Shown in pieces: positions 27,663 through 36,284 of a stretch of DNA of 64,000 nt. Source of the stretch: Bifidobacterium vespertilionis. Its GTDB lineage: Bacteria > Actinomycetota > Actinomycetes > Actinomycetales > Bifidobacteriaceae. The DNA is taken from NCBI RefSeq assembly GCF_008698145.1, contig NZ_RZNZ01000004.1:124001-188000 (forward strand), given 5' to 3'. Numbering within the stretch: position 1 is the first letter of the stretch; each line of letters begins with the position of its first letter. Both the position numbers and the translations under genes were made by a program. The notes under the pieces are model-generated. The model worked only from the letters and a program-made list of their open reading frames with translations. It had not been told where the DNA came from and ran no database searches.

Positions 27663-28325
27663 TCAGTCCACGAAGTACCCGTCCGGGCAGACGGCGCGCA
27701 GCTTGTCCAACGAGCGGGCCCAGTTGCCCAGATGATCGCGCAGCAGCACGGTCATGCGGCCGGCGTCGCGACGCTGGGCGGCGGAGGTGATCGCGCGGTG
27801 CTCGGTGATGATGAACGGGCCCTGCCCGCCCATGGCGATGCCCAGATAGCGCATGCGCAGGTCGTGCGCGCAGTTGGCCATGGACAGATCGTAGGCGAGC
27901 TCACGGCCGGCGGTGGCGAAGATCATGTGATGGAAGCGGTTGTCCGCCTCCAGGAACGCCTTGAAGTCCTCGCGCATCAGACAGCGCTCCTGGATGGCGT
28001 TGATGTGGTCCATGGTGTCGAAGGTGAGCTGGTTGCACAGCCGGATGAAATCGTCGATGCAGGCGGTCTCCAACGATGTGCGCACGAAGCGCTCCTGCTC
28101 CACGCGGGACACGGAGATGGGACTCACCTCGGTTTTGGACTGCGGATGCACGATCAGCAGCCCCTCCTGTTCAAGGCGCACCACGGCCTCACGCACGGGC
28201 GTCCGGGAGCCGCCGTAGATGTCCGACAGCTTCTGCATGCTCACGGCCTCGCCGGGTTCGAGCTTGAGGAACAGTATGTCCTGTTTGATCCGATCGTACA
28301 GCCGATCGCTCAATTTGGCGTCCAT
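27663..28325 (-). CDS. GntR/FadR-family transcriptional regulator
   Basis: The 220-residue protein has an N-terminal winged helix (VSMQKLSDIYGGSRTPVREAV, about 28-50) and an all-alpha FCD ligand domain. In that domain Asp/His residues, for example ADNRFHHMIF near 133, typically bind a metal and a carboxylate. The ATG follows GGAGAGGGGG. It heads in the same direction as the HExxH protein, HyuA-like and permease genes upstream, which it probably regulates. FadR-type palindromes lie before the permease gene. An organic acid inducer is likely but unidentified. Confidence 0.85.
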   Translation of the reverse strand: MDAKLSDRLYDRIKQDILFLKLEPGEAVSMQKLSDIYGGSRTPVREAVVRLEQEGLLIVHPQSKTEVSPISVSRVEQERFVRTSLETACIDDFIRLCNQLTFDTMDHINAIQERCLMREDFKAFLEADNRFHHMIFATAGRELAYDLSMANCAHDLRMRYLGIAMGGQGPFIITEHRAITSAAQRRDAGRMTVLLRDHLGNWARSLDKLRAVCPDGYFVD

Positions 28326-28411
28326 GGGATCCCCCTCTCCGTCGCGAATCGGCGCAGACGCGTTCGCGACATCCGCCGGCACAACCCCCTCCGGCGTTGA
28401 CGTCAGATATC

Positions 28412-29413
28412 TTAGACGTCGAATGTGATGATTTGACGATACAACGCCCGCGCGTTGTCCGGACTGTACGACCACATGAGCAGCACATCCAGCGCGAACG
28501 GGCAGAACGCGGCGCCCACGAGCGCGCGGGAGAACGCGCCGGCGCCGATCTCGCCAAGGCCGCGCACGGTGGAGCGGTTCTCCCTGCCGAACACCTTCCA
28601 CAGGCTGATGGTGGCCGTGCGCGTGTAGATGGACGCCTCGTTGCGGTCCTCGATGGCGTGGAACAGTTCGTGGCCCACCAGCAGCGTGCGCACGCGGCCG
28701 GCGGTGGGCAGGATCAGCGCCAGATCGGAGTCGGTCCCGCCCTCGGCGGCCCGCGGATCCGCCGCGGCTTCACCGGTCTGTGTGATCACGGCAGCCTGCG
28801 GGCTTGCGGAGGCCTGCGGATCCGCCGCGGCCTCGGCGATCAGCCGCCCCCGCAGCTGATCGTACCGGTTGAGCGGATCGACCAGCACCTCGATGCGATC
28901 GCCGCCCGCATCCGGCAGATATTGGGCGAACAGGGCGCGACGGCCGGACATGGGCGACGGGTTGTCCCCGATCGCGATGCCCAGCTTGCCGGCGATCTCG
29001 CTGGGATGGTTGGTGCCCCACTCGCGGTAGACGCGATCGGCCCATTCGCGTCCGCAAGCCGTGGCCTGTTCGATCATGCGATCGCCCTCGTCGGGATCGA
29101 TCTTGTCGCGCAGCATGTCGCTGGACAGGATGTAGCGGCCCCACGCGCGGTCGGACACCGTGGCGAGCCTGCGCATCATGTCCACAAGCCCGATCGGACC
29201 GGCTGCCGTCCCGTCGCCCGCGGCCGAACCGTCGAGCGACGCGGCGGCGCCGTCCTTTTTGCTTTTGCCGCCCAGCCTGTCGAAGAAGCGGTCGATCGCC
29301 CCGTGCAGGGCGTCGCGGATCTCCTCGTCCCCGACGGTGCCGTCGAAGGCCTTGTCTCGCTCGTCATCGTTGGCGAACTGGCGGGCGGTGCCGTCGGATC
29401 TGAGGATTCCCAT
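28412..29413 (-). CDS. Unknown protein with HExxH metallopeptidase-like motif
   Basis: The 333-residue protein has no recognised full-length family. The second half contains VGHELFHAIEDR (about 235) followed about 38 residues later by GEIGAGAFSRALVG. This resembles the HExxH...E-x-x-A-x-x-F-A arrangement of ImmA/IrrE-like (M78) zincins. A low-complexity Ala/Gly/Asp insert lies near 60-75, and another (ASASPQAA) near 203. No leader or membrane segment is clear. It is cotranscribed with a HyuA-like ATPase gene 99 bp upstream. Peptidase activity is suggested only by the motif. Confidence 0.6.
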   Translation of the reverse strand: MGILRSDGTARQFANDDERDKAFDGTVGDEEIRDALHGAIDRFFDRLGGKSKKDGAAASLDGSAAGDGTAAGPIGLVDMMRRLATVSDRAWGRYILSSDMLRDKIDPDEGDRMIEQATACGREWADRVYREWGTNHPSEIAGKLGIAIGDNPSPMSGRRALFAQYLPDAGGDRIEVLVDPLNRYDQLRGRLIAEAAADPQASASPQAAVITQTGEAAADPRAAEGGTDSDLALILPTAGRVRTLLVGHELFHAIEDRNEASIYTRTATISLWKVFGRENRSTVRGLGEIGAGAFSRALVGAAFCPFALDVLLMWSYSPDNARALYRQIITFDV

Positions 29414-29512
29414 GATGCGCTCCTTAATATTGTTTGGACTCCCGGATTCCGGGGCCCGCGGACCACACAGGCCCGAAGGCCCGAAGATCCGAAGGCCCCG
29501 AAGGCCCGCGGT

Positions 29513-31663
29513 TTACTCGAAGCCGTCCTGGCGGATGTTGCCGGCGACGAGCAGGATCTCCGTGTCCGGGTCGAGCGTGGAGACCTCGATGTTCATGAGC
29601 AGCATGATCTGCTCGAAATCGGGGTTGGAGAAATCCATCACGCGCGGTCCGATGCACAGATAGTAGTCCGGGCGGATGATGACCTCGGACTGGTAGACGG
29701 CCATCTCGTCCCACAGCTTGGCCACGGCCTCCTCGAAGTTGGCCGCGGTGGTCTTCAAGGCCAGGGCGCGGGCGCGCTGCACCTTGATGAAGCCCTTCTT
29801 GTCCACGATGCGCACCGGCCCGGCCGCCGCGGAGGTGACGTCCCGGTTGGTGCCGAACACGTAGAAGTGGTCGGACTGCTCGAGCAGCAGGGCCTTGGAC
29901 TTGTCCGTCAGGCGCATGTCCTCGGCCGCGGCCTCCTGGGCCTCCTCGACCGTGAACTCCTTGAGGTGGTCGCCGGCCGTCTTCACCTCGGTGGAGCCGG
30001 TGGCGATGGCCGTGACCTTGGAGGTCTGCGGGTCGATCTCGATGTGGACCTCCACGCTGTCCGGCGTGGCGCCGGATTCCACGGCCTTGTCGATGGCCTC
30101 GTTCTTGATGGCGCGCACGTCGTCCTGCGTGGGGTTGGGGATGATGCGCTCCACCACGTCGCGGACCATGGCCAGGGCCACGCCGATCGAGGAGATGACC
30201 TCCGCGTTGTCCGGGATGGAGTACTTGACGCCCATCTTGTCCGCGAAGTAGACGATCAGAGAGGCCGCGCCGCCGCCCACGCCCACCAGGGAGATCTGGT
30301 CCTTCTCGAGCTTGTACTTTTCGGCCAGGTCCAGGATCACCGGCTCGATCTTGGCGTAGGAGCGCTCCATGATCTGCTTGGCGATGTCCTCCACGGTGGT
30401 GCCGCAGTAGTCGGCCAGCGCCTTCATGGCCAGCTTGGCCGCCTCGGCGTCGCCGTAGGAGAAGTACTCGGGCTTGACCAGTCCCAGCACGTTGGCCGCG
30501 CAGGTGTTGGTGATCGTGATGCGCTTGCCGCTGGCGAGCTTGACGGCCACGTAGTCGGCCGGATCCCCGGGCTTCGGGGAGAAGAACTCCACCGTGGCGC
30601 CCTTGATCTCCTCCTTCGGGTAGAAGACCGCGTACTCAAGGCCGGCGATGTGCGCGGAGCGCGGGCCCACGTCGATCACGCCCTCCTTGTTGGCGCGGAC
30701 CATCGAACCGCCCGCGCAGCCCAGGACGCGTACGTCCAGCGAGGAGATGAACGTGGGGTACTTGCCCACGATCGAGTAGTCGATGGCCGGGCGTCCGTTC
30801 TTGATCACGCCGATGTTCGTGGTGGTGCCGCCCACCTCGAAGTACACGCCGTTGGAGGCGCGCAGGTACATGAGCGAGCCCATCACGGACGCGGCCGGGC
30901 CGGAGAGCATGGTGAGCACCGGGCGCTTCTTCATCTCGTTGATCTCCATGACGCCGCCGTCGCCGCGCATGATCATGAGCGGCACGTTGACGCCGGACTC
31001 GCGCACCGACTGCTCGGTGGAGTTGGCGGTGTTGAGCATCTTGGGCAGGATGGAGGCGTTGATGGCGGCGGTGCGGGTGCGGCGGGTGAGGCCGTACAGC
31101 TTGGTGATGTCCGAGGCCATGGTGACCGGGACGTTCTTCTCCTGGCAGACCTCGTAGACCAGCTGCTCAGGGCCGGCGTCGTCCACGCCGAAGGCCATGG
31201 AGGCGACGATCACCTGCGCGCCCTGGCGGATCAGCTCGTCGATCGCGCCCTCCACGGCGGCCTTGTTGAGGTGCTTGGTGGTCAGGAAGGCGTTGAAGAT
31301 CTGGATCTTCTTGCCCTCGGCCACCTCGATGTCGCTCAGCTTGGTCTGGCGCTTGGCGAGGAAGGCCTCGAAGCCGCCCTTGGCCATGCCGAGGACGCCC
31401 ACCTTGGCCACATCGCCCTCGATCAGGGCGTTGGTGGCCTGGGTGGTGGAGTGGGCGACGAAGATCACGTCGTCCGGGGAGATGTTGTGCTCGCGCAGGC
31501 AGTTCTGGAAGCTTTTGACGACGCCGGCCGCAACGCCGCGGGGGTCGTCGTGCGTGGTCTTGACGCTGGATTTGCCGATGATCTCATGGGTGGCGTTGTC
31601 GATCGCGACGGCCTTGGTGTGGGTGCCGCCGACGTCGATGCCCATTCGTACAGCTCGGGACAT
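29513..31663 (-). CDS. Hydantoinase/oxoprolinase family protein (HyuA-like)
   Basis: The 716-residue cytoplasmic protein has the hydantoinase A/oxoprolinase N-terminal ASKHA ATPase fold. MGIDVGGTHTKAVAID forms the first phosphate loop, HSTTQATNAL lies near 91, FEVGGTTTNIG (about 275) forms the second phosphate motif, and VGVGGGAASLIV lies near 455. Family members use ATP to open hydantoin, 5-oxoproline or similar rings, usually with a HyuB subunit. No HyuB gene is near. The ATG follows GAGGTAAATCC. The partners are an HExxH protein and a permease, so the substrate is probably a small organic acid or cyclic amide. Confidence 0.85.
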   Translation of the reverse strand: MSRAVRMGIDVGGTHTKAVAIDNATHEIIGKSSVKTTHDDPRGVAAGVVKSFQNCLREHNISPDDVIFVAHSTTQATNALIEGDVAKVGVLGMAKGGFEAFLAKRQTKLSDIEVAEGKKIQIFNAFLTTKHLNKAAVEGAIDELIRQGAQVIVASMAFGVDDAGPEQLVYEVCQEKNVPVTMASDITKLYGLTRRTRTAAINASILPKMLNTANSTEQSVRESGVNVPLMIMRGDGGVMEINEMKKRPVLTMLSGPAASVMGSLMYLRASNGVYFEVGGTTTNIGVIKNGRPAIDYSIVGKYPTFISSLDVRVLGCAGGSMVRANKEGVIDVGPRSAHIAGLEYAVFYPKEEIKGATVEFFSPKPGDPADYVAVKLASGKRITITNTCAANVLGLVKPEYFSYGDAEAAKLAMKALADYCGTTVEDIAKQIMERSYAKIEPVILDLAEKYKLEKDQISLVGVGGGAASLIVYFADKMGVKYSIPDNAEVISSIGVALAMVRDVVERIIPNPTQDDVRAIKNEAIDKAVESGATPDSVEVHIEIDPQTSKVTAIATGSTEVKTAGDHLKEFTVEEAQEAAAEDMRLTDKSKALLLEQSDHFYVFGTNRDVTSAAAGPVRIVDKKGFIKVQRARALALKTTAANFEEAVAKLWDEMAVYQSEVIIRPDYYLCIGPRVMDFSNPDFEQIMLLMNIEVSTLDPDTEILLVAGNIRQDGFE

Positions 31664-31706
31664 GGATTTACCTCTTCGTAAGTCTTGTGGTTTGGTGTGC
31701 AGTGAG

Positions 31707-31742
31707 GGGCTCCCCCGCCATCATGCCGGGACGGGGGAGCCC
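31707..31742 (-). terminator. Hairpin between permease and HyuA-like gene
   Basis: An 11-bp perfect stem (GGGCTCCCCCG/CGGGGGAGCCC) has a 14-nt loop, just after the permease stop. No U-run follows, so partial readthrough into the HyuA-like gene is expected. Confidence 0.6.
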
Positions 31743-31778
31743 ATATGGCCGGCCGATCGGATCAGGCCGGGATCGGGA

Positions 31779-33179
31779 TCAGGCCGTGACCAGACCGCCG
31801 TACATGAAGTAGGCGATGAACATCAGGATCGCGCCGGCGATCCAGCCGGTGGGGATGGACATCTTCATGTACTCGCGGGAGCTGACCTTCGAGTAGCCAA
31901 GGCCCCAGGCGACCCAGGACTGGGTGATGTCGAGGTGCTGCGGGACGATCGTCGCCGTCGCCAGGATCGGGTACATGAAGGCGACCGGCCACTCGAACAC
32001 GGAGAGCACCAGGGCCGCGACGGCGGTGCCGGAGCCGACCAGGTTGGTCGGGCCGCGGAAGAAGCCGAGCGGGACGGCGACCGCGAAGATCACGGAGATC
32101 AGCAGGGCGTTGTGCGGGATGGCGCCGCCCACGATGGCCTCGAAGTACGGGGCCGCGTACACGGCCGCGTTGTTGAACATGGACAGCGTCAGGAGGAAGC
32201 CGATCATCGGGGCCACATCCACGGAGCCGTCCGCGAACTCCTTGGCCAGACGACGGCATACCTCGGTGAAGCCGCCCTTGAACAGGTTGCCGGTGGTCAG
32301 CAGGGCGTACAGGGCCGCGAGGATGAAGGCGAGGATGACCGGGAAGGTAGTGGTGGCTTCCTTGCCGGTTTCCGGATCAACCTCCTTGACCTTGATCAGA
32401 ACGATGATGATCACGGGCAGGATCACGGAGATCCAGGAGTACCAGGGGGCGTTCTCCTTGGAGGCGGCCGGGGCCTGGGCGGCCCAGGAGCGGGTGGACT
32501 TCTTGCCGCGCAGGGACAGGTTGGAGACGATGAGCACGGTCACCAGCGCCACGCCGGCCATGATGCAGGCGAACGGGAAGTACTGGGTGTAGTCGTAATC
32601 GTTGAGGTAGCGGGCGTCGATGCCGCCCATGATGCCCTGGTACTGCTTGAAGTTGGTGACGTTGGCGCAGATGCCGGCCATGATCGAGCCCATGAAGGAG
32701 AACAGCGCCACGCCGGACGGGATGCCCAGGGCCTGAAGGATGGGCAGGACGATCACGGCGATGGAGATGACCGGGCCGATGCCCGTCATGGACGTGAAGA
32801 TGAGCATGGTGACGATGCACAGCAGGGCCATGGTGATGCGCGGACGATCGCCGCCGAGCTCCACGACCTTGCGGATGAGGGTGGCCGCGATGCCGGTGTC
32901 CATGAGGACACGGCCGAAGAACGCGCCGAAGAAGATGTTGACGAGGATGGACTTCGCGTAGCCTTCGGGTCCCGTCTGGAACACATAACCGAAGACCTCA
33001 AGCCAGTTCTGCCCATCCATCTTCGGGTTGGGCGTTATGGCGTTGCCGATCATGGCAAGCACCATCCACAGGGTGGCGATGACGAAGAATCCAACCATGA
33101 GGTTGTGGCCTTTGACGCAGTACCAGATCATGCCTACGAACGACAGGATCAGGATCACGCCGATGATGATCTCGACCAT
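31779..33179 (-). CDS. Ion-transporter-superfamily permease (GntP/citrate-transporter-like)
   Basis: The 466-residue membrane protein has about 12 hydrophobic segments in two similar halves. It includes IFFGAFFGRVLMDTG (about 85), MTGIGPVISIAVIVLP (about 125) and FRGPTNLVGSGTAVAAL (about 370), reminiscent of GntP/CitM-type organic-acid symporters. It is the first gene of the permease-HyuA-HExxH unit and carries palindromic operators upstream. Uptake of an organic acid or hydantoin-like compound is inferred. The ATG at 33177-33179 follows AAAGGGAAG. Confidence 0.75.
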   Translation of the reverse strand: MVEIIIGVILILSFVGMIWYCVKGHNLMVGFFVIATLWMVLAMIGNAITPNPKMDGQNWLEVFGYVFQTGPEGYAKSILVNIFFGAFFGRVLMDTGIAATLIRKVVELGGDRPRITMALLCIVTMLIFTSMTGIGPVISIAVIVLPILQALGIPSGVALFSFMGSIMAGICANVTNFKQYQGIMGGIDARYLNDYDYTQYFPFACIMAGVALVTVLIVSNLSLRGKKSTRSWAAQAPAASKENAPWYSWISVILPVIIIVLIKVKEVDPETGKEATTTFPVILAFILAALYALLTTGNLFKGGFTEVCRRLAKEFADGSVDVAPMIGFLLTLSMFNNAAVYAAPYFEAIVGGAIPHNALLISVIFAVAVPLGFFRGPTNLVGSGTAVAALVLSVFEWPVAFMYPILATATIVPQHLDITQSWVAWGLGYSKVSSREYMKMSIPTGWIAGAILMFIAYFMYGGLVTA

Positions 33180-33259
33180 TGGAGTACTTCCCTTTCCGAT
33201 TCTTGCCGGCATCACTGCCGGTTGCTCCTTGGAACGCGCAACTTTGCGCATCCCGTCAG

Positions 33260-33293
33260 CTGGTATGTCAACCAGGGAACTGACATGTCAGTT
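33260..33293 (-). promoter_or_regulatory. Two palindromic operators upstream of the permease gene
   Basis: CTGGTATGTCAACCAG (33260-33275) has 5-bp arms. AACTGACATGTCAGTT (33278-33293) is a perfect 16-nt palindrome. They lie 81-114 bp upstream of the permease ATG and are good candidates for the FadR-type regulator encoded at the far end of the cluster. Confidence 0.6.
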
Positions 33294-33438
33294 GAATAAC
33301 TAACATGCTACCACCGTTGCCGTCAGTTGCATATTTTTGAGGAAAAGTGACGCAGATCACATCATTGTGAGCGATCACAATGGCCGAGCTGGGCCGCGCG
33401 CACGGCGTGTCGAAGCCGGCGCGCGGCGAACCGCCCCG

Positions 33439-34377
33439 CTACAGCAGTGCGGGCAGCCAGGCGCACAGACCCGCCATGATCAACAGCGAGATCACCGCAT
33501 TCACGGTGAGGCTGAACCCGGCCAGCTGGCCACGGTCCAGCGTCTGGTCGACGAACTTGGTGGAGAAGATCGAGATGGGCGCGAACGCGGTGATCGCCAC
33601 GATCATGCGGATCTGAGGGGCGAGCGGCAGCAGGTACCAGGCCGCCAGCGCGACGCACACGGCCACCGCGAGTCGCCAGACCTGCACCTTGGCCATGTCG
33701 AGCACGTCCGACCGGTCATGCGGGATCTCCATCATCATGCCCACCATGATCATGGACAGGAAGGTGTTGGCATTGGCGAACGGGGTGACCAGCGTGACCA
33801 CCGGCCCGGGGATGGCGATGCCGGCCAGCAGCAGCACGATCATGACGATGTACATGTCGAACGGGACCGACGAGTAGAAGTTGCGGGCGATCACGCGGCC
33901 CCGCTGGGCTGCGGTCATATCATCCCAGTTCGGGTCGAGGTGCAGCAGCAGGTTGGTGAGCACCAGCGAGCCGGCCGCGCACATCATGGCGTTGCCGATG
34001 TCGAACATCACCACCGGCACGCCGGCCCCCGCGCCCAGAAAGGTGGTGATGACGGGCAGGGCGAAGCTGCCGATGTTGAACGTGGTGCCCGCGAGCATCT
34101 GGAAGCCGCGGGACGCCTTGGGCGCACGGCGTGTGGCCGCGTAGATGACCAGCAGCGGAATGAGCGTGGAGACGAAGCCCAGAAGGATCACCCAGAACAT
34201 CCGCAGGTCATGATCGTTCTTCGCAAAGGATAAGATGACGGCGCACGGCAACGTCACGTTGAAGATCAGGGTCTGCAGGAGCCTGTAGTCCTTGGCGCCG
34301 AAGAAGCCGGCCCTCTTGCCGGCGTATCCCATGACGATGGCGAGCAGCAGCGCTCCGGTTTGCAAAGCAAGGTCCAT
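33439..34377 (-). CDS. AEC (auxin efflux carrier) family permease
   Basis: The 312-residue membrane protein has about ten hydrophobic segments in two halves. It begins with an out-facing helix (TGALLLAIVMGYAGKRAGFF) and includes FNVTLPCAVILSFA and FNIGSFALPVITTFLG, typical of the AEC/malonate-transporter family. It is the last gene of the rhmD-rhmA-iclR-AEC series. Uptake or export of a rhamnose-pathway acid such as rhamnonate, or of lactaldehyde-derived products, is possible but unproven. The ATG follows GAAAGGACGGG. Confidence 0.8.
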   Translation of the reverse strand: MDLALQTGALLLAIVMGYAGKRAGFFGAKDYRLLQTLIFNVTLPCAVILSFAKNDHDLRMFWVILLGFVSTLIPLLVIYAATRRAPKASRGFQMLAGTTFNIGSFALPVITTFLGAGAGVPVVMFDIGNAMMCAAGSLVLTNLLLHLDPNWDDMTAAQRGRVIARNFYSSVPFDMYIVMIVLLLAGIAIPGPVVTLVTPFANANTFLSMIMVGMMMEIPHDRSDVLDMAKVQVWRLAVAVCVALAAWYLLPLAPQIRMIVAITAFAPISIFSTKFVDQTLDRGQLAGFSLTVNAVISLLIMAGLCAWLPALL

Positions 34378-34436
34378 GTCCCGTCCTTTCACTCCGTGAA
34401 TTCACCTTAGCGTGGGAGTCACGGGAAACGGCGGCG

Positions 34437-34452
34437 GTTTCCATCGGTTGCG
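34437..34452 (-). promoter_or_regulatory. Pectin-regulon motif upstream of the AEC permease gene
   Basis: GTTTCCATCGGTTGCG matches GTTGCCANNNGTTGCA at 11 of the 13 fixed positions, 60 bp upstream of the start codon. It is weaker than the uxaC and uxaB copies. Confidence 0.4.
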
Positions 34453-34503
34453 CACGCGGACGCATTACGGGGCCGAAGCGGGCCCCTTCGCCAAGCCGAC
34501 GGC

Positions 34504-35292
34504 TCAGCGGGCAGGCTTGGCGCCCAGTTCGGCGCTGATGCGGTCGGCGGCCGCGCGCACCACCGGGCCAAGGCTCTTCATGCGGCGGGGAGGCATGACC
34601 TGGGTCATGCCGGACACGGAGATCGCGCCGGCCACCGCGCCGGTCGCGTCGTGGATGGGTGCGGCCACGCAGCGGATGCCCGGCTCGTTCTCCTCCAGAT
34701 CGTAGGCGAAGCCCTGCTCCGCATAGGTGCGCATGGCGTTGACGAACGCGCGCGTGGAGGAGAAATCATGCTGGGGCTGGCGCTCCATGCGCCTGCGGTC
34801 GGATTCGAACTGGGACTCCCAGCGCTCGGGGCTGTCCAGCAGCAGGGCCTTGCCGATGCCGGTGTAGGTCAGCGGCATGCGCACGCCCGGCCAGGAGCGG
34901 ATCTCCACATTGCGGCTGCCGTGGATCTTGTCCAGATACAGGCATTCGCCGTTGTCCTCCACGGCCAGATGGATGGTGTCCTTGGCCTCCTCGGCGAGGT
35001 CCACCATGACCGGACGGGCCACGGCCCGCAGGGAGACCTGGTCGCGCGCCTGGAAGCCGAGCTCGATCAGCGCCGGGCCAAGGGCCAGCGAGCCCTCGAA
35101 GGTGTCGCGCAGATAGCGGGCGGACCGGAGCGCCTGGATGAGCCGATGCGCCGTGGAACGGGTCAGGCCCGTGGCGGCGACCACGTCGGCCAGCGTCGCG
35201 GCCCCGTCGGCCACGGCCTGCAGCACGGCGAGGCCGTTCATGAGGGTCTGGGTTCCGGGGATGACGGGGGCCGTTGTGTTCATGGCATTCAT
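34504..35292 (-). CDS. IclR-family transcriptional regulator (RhmR-like)
   Basis: The 262-residue protein has an N-terminal winged helix (TLADVVAATGLTRSTAHRLIQAL, about 38-60). The C-terminal IclR ligand domain (about 80-255) contains YTGIGKALL and RCVAAPIHDATGAVAGAISVSG. It lies between rhmA and the AEC permease gene, matching IclR-type regulators of L-rhamnonate genes in other bacteria. The start used follows AAAGGAAC. It probably binds the shared palindrome TCCCAWTATTTGGSA in front of rhmD and the SDR gene, but this is inferred. Confidence 0.88.
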   Translation of the reverse strand: MNAMNTTAPVIPGTQTLMNGLAVLQAVADGAATLADVVAATGLTRSTAHRLIQALRSARYLRDTFEGSLALGPALIELGFQARDQVSLRAVARPVMVDLAEEAKDTIHLAVEDNGECLYLDKIHGSRNVEIRSWPGVRMPLTYTGIGKALLLDSPERWESQFESDRRRMERQPQHDFSSTRAFVNAMRTYAEQGFAYDLEENEPGIRCVAAPIHDATGAVAGAISVSGMTQVMPPRRMKSLGPVVRAAADRISAELGAKPAR

Positions 35293-35332
35293 CGTAGCGT
35301 TCCTTTGGACAGCGGGCATTCCGGCAACGGAA

Positions 35333-35382
35333 CATGCGCGCGGATCCCCGCCTGCGAACAGGTGCGGGGATCCGCGCGCATG
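35333..35382 (-). terminator. Strong hairpin after rhmA
   Basis: A 19-bp perfect stem (CATGCGCGCGGATCCCCGC and complement) has a 12-nt loop and starts 3 bp after the rhmA stop. It lacks a U-run. It likely stabilises the rhmDA message or reduces iclR readthrough. Confidence 0.7.
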
Positions 35383-35385
35383 GAA

Positions 35386-36156
35386 TCAATCCTGATAGTT
35401 GGCGAGCTCGGCCTTGAGACCGCGGACATACACGTCGGTGTCGCCGGCCACGGCCACGAAGGACGCGCCCCACTCGAAGTACTTCTTGGCGGTTTCGGGG
35501 TCGAAGGCGAGCGAGCCGATGGCCTTGCCGTGCGCCTTGATGCGTTCGAAGGCGTAGTGGACCTGGTCCTGGATCGCGCCCGCGTCGTCCGGATGGCCGA
35601 GCGAGGCGGACAGATCGGCGGGGCCGATGAAGATGGCGTCCACGCCATCCACGGAGGCGATCTCGTCGATGTTGTCCAGACCCTCCTGGGACTCGACCTG
35701 CAGGATGAGGCACAGCTCGTTCTTGGCGTCGCGCATGTAGTTCGGGATCAGGCCCCAGCGGCCGGAGCGGGCGATCACGCCGCCCACGCCGCGGATGCCC
35801 TCGGGGGCGTAGTTGATGGCCTTGACCATCAGCTCGGCCTCCTCGCGGTTGTTGATCATCGGCAGCAGCAGCGTCTGCGCGCCCAGATCCAGCACCTGCT
35901 TGACCAGCACCGGGTCCGCGTGCGGCGGACGCACGATCGGCGTGGTCGGATAGCCGTGCACCGCGCGCAGCTGGTCGAGGATCGTGGTCAGGTCGTTCGG
36001 ACCATGCTCGCCGTCGATCAGCAGCCAGTCGTAGCCGATCTCGGCGGCGATCTCGATGGAGGTGGCCGATCCCATGGCGATCCACAGGCCCTTGAGCTGC
36101 CTGCCTTCCTTGAGGGCGGCTTTGAATTCATTGCGGGGCAAAGCGACGGATGTCAT
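35386..36156 (-). CDS. rhmA: 2-keto-3-deoxy-L-rhamnonate aldolase (HpcH/HpaI family)
   Basis: The 256-residue class II aldolase closely resembles E. coli RhmA (YfaU). It shows GYDWLLIDGEHGPN (about 41, base His), QTLLLPMINN (about 95), GVGGVIARSGRWG (about 124), LCLILQVESQEGLDNIDEI (about 148, metal Glu) and IFIGPADLSASLG with the metal Asp (about 177). It cleaves 2-keto-3-deoxy-L-rhamnonate to pyruvate and L-lactaldehyde. It directly follows rhmD on the same strand. The ATG follows GAAAGGGAT. Confidence 0.93.
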   Translation of the reverse strand: MTSVALPRNEFKAALKEGRQLKGLWIAMGSATSIEIAAEIGYDWLLIDGEHGPNDLTTILDQLRAVHGYPTTPIVRPPHADPVLVKQVLDLGAQTLLLPMINNREEAELMVKAINYAPEGIRGVGGVIARSGRWGLIPNYMRDAKNELCLILQVESQEGLDNIDEIASVDGVDAIFIGPADLSASLGHPDDAGAIQDQVHYAFERIKAHGKAIGSLAFDPETAKKYFEWGASFVAVAGDTDVYVRGLKAELANYQD

Positions 36157-36222
36157 CGTTGCGCATCCCTTTCTTGACGTGTTCTGGCGGAAATGCCGGC
36201 GGATGGCCAGCAAGACGAATAA

Positions 36223-36278
36223 CGGCCGCCCGCCCCGCAGCCATAAGGAGCGTTGGCTGCGGGAGGCGGGGACGGCCG
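36223..36278 (-). terminator. Interrupted 20-bp hairpin between rhmD and rhmA
   Basis: CGGCCG, CCCGCC and CCGCAGCC pair with GGCTGCGG, GGCGGG and CGGCCG across two small bulges and a 12-nt loop, 6 bp after the rhmD stop. It resembles the hairpin after rhmA and is probably an intra-operon stabiliser or attenuator. Confidence 0.6.
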
Positions 36279-36284
36279 CTCGGA

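Noticed and set aside
28397-31681. 1094-residue plus-strand reading frame, and similar long frames at 3720-5522, 21285-23765, 6692-7657 and 60530-62440
   Set aside because: They run antisense to genes with full catalytic motifs. Their translations are His/Asp/Val/Gly-rich shadow composition of GC-rich DNA with no ribosome site.
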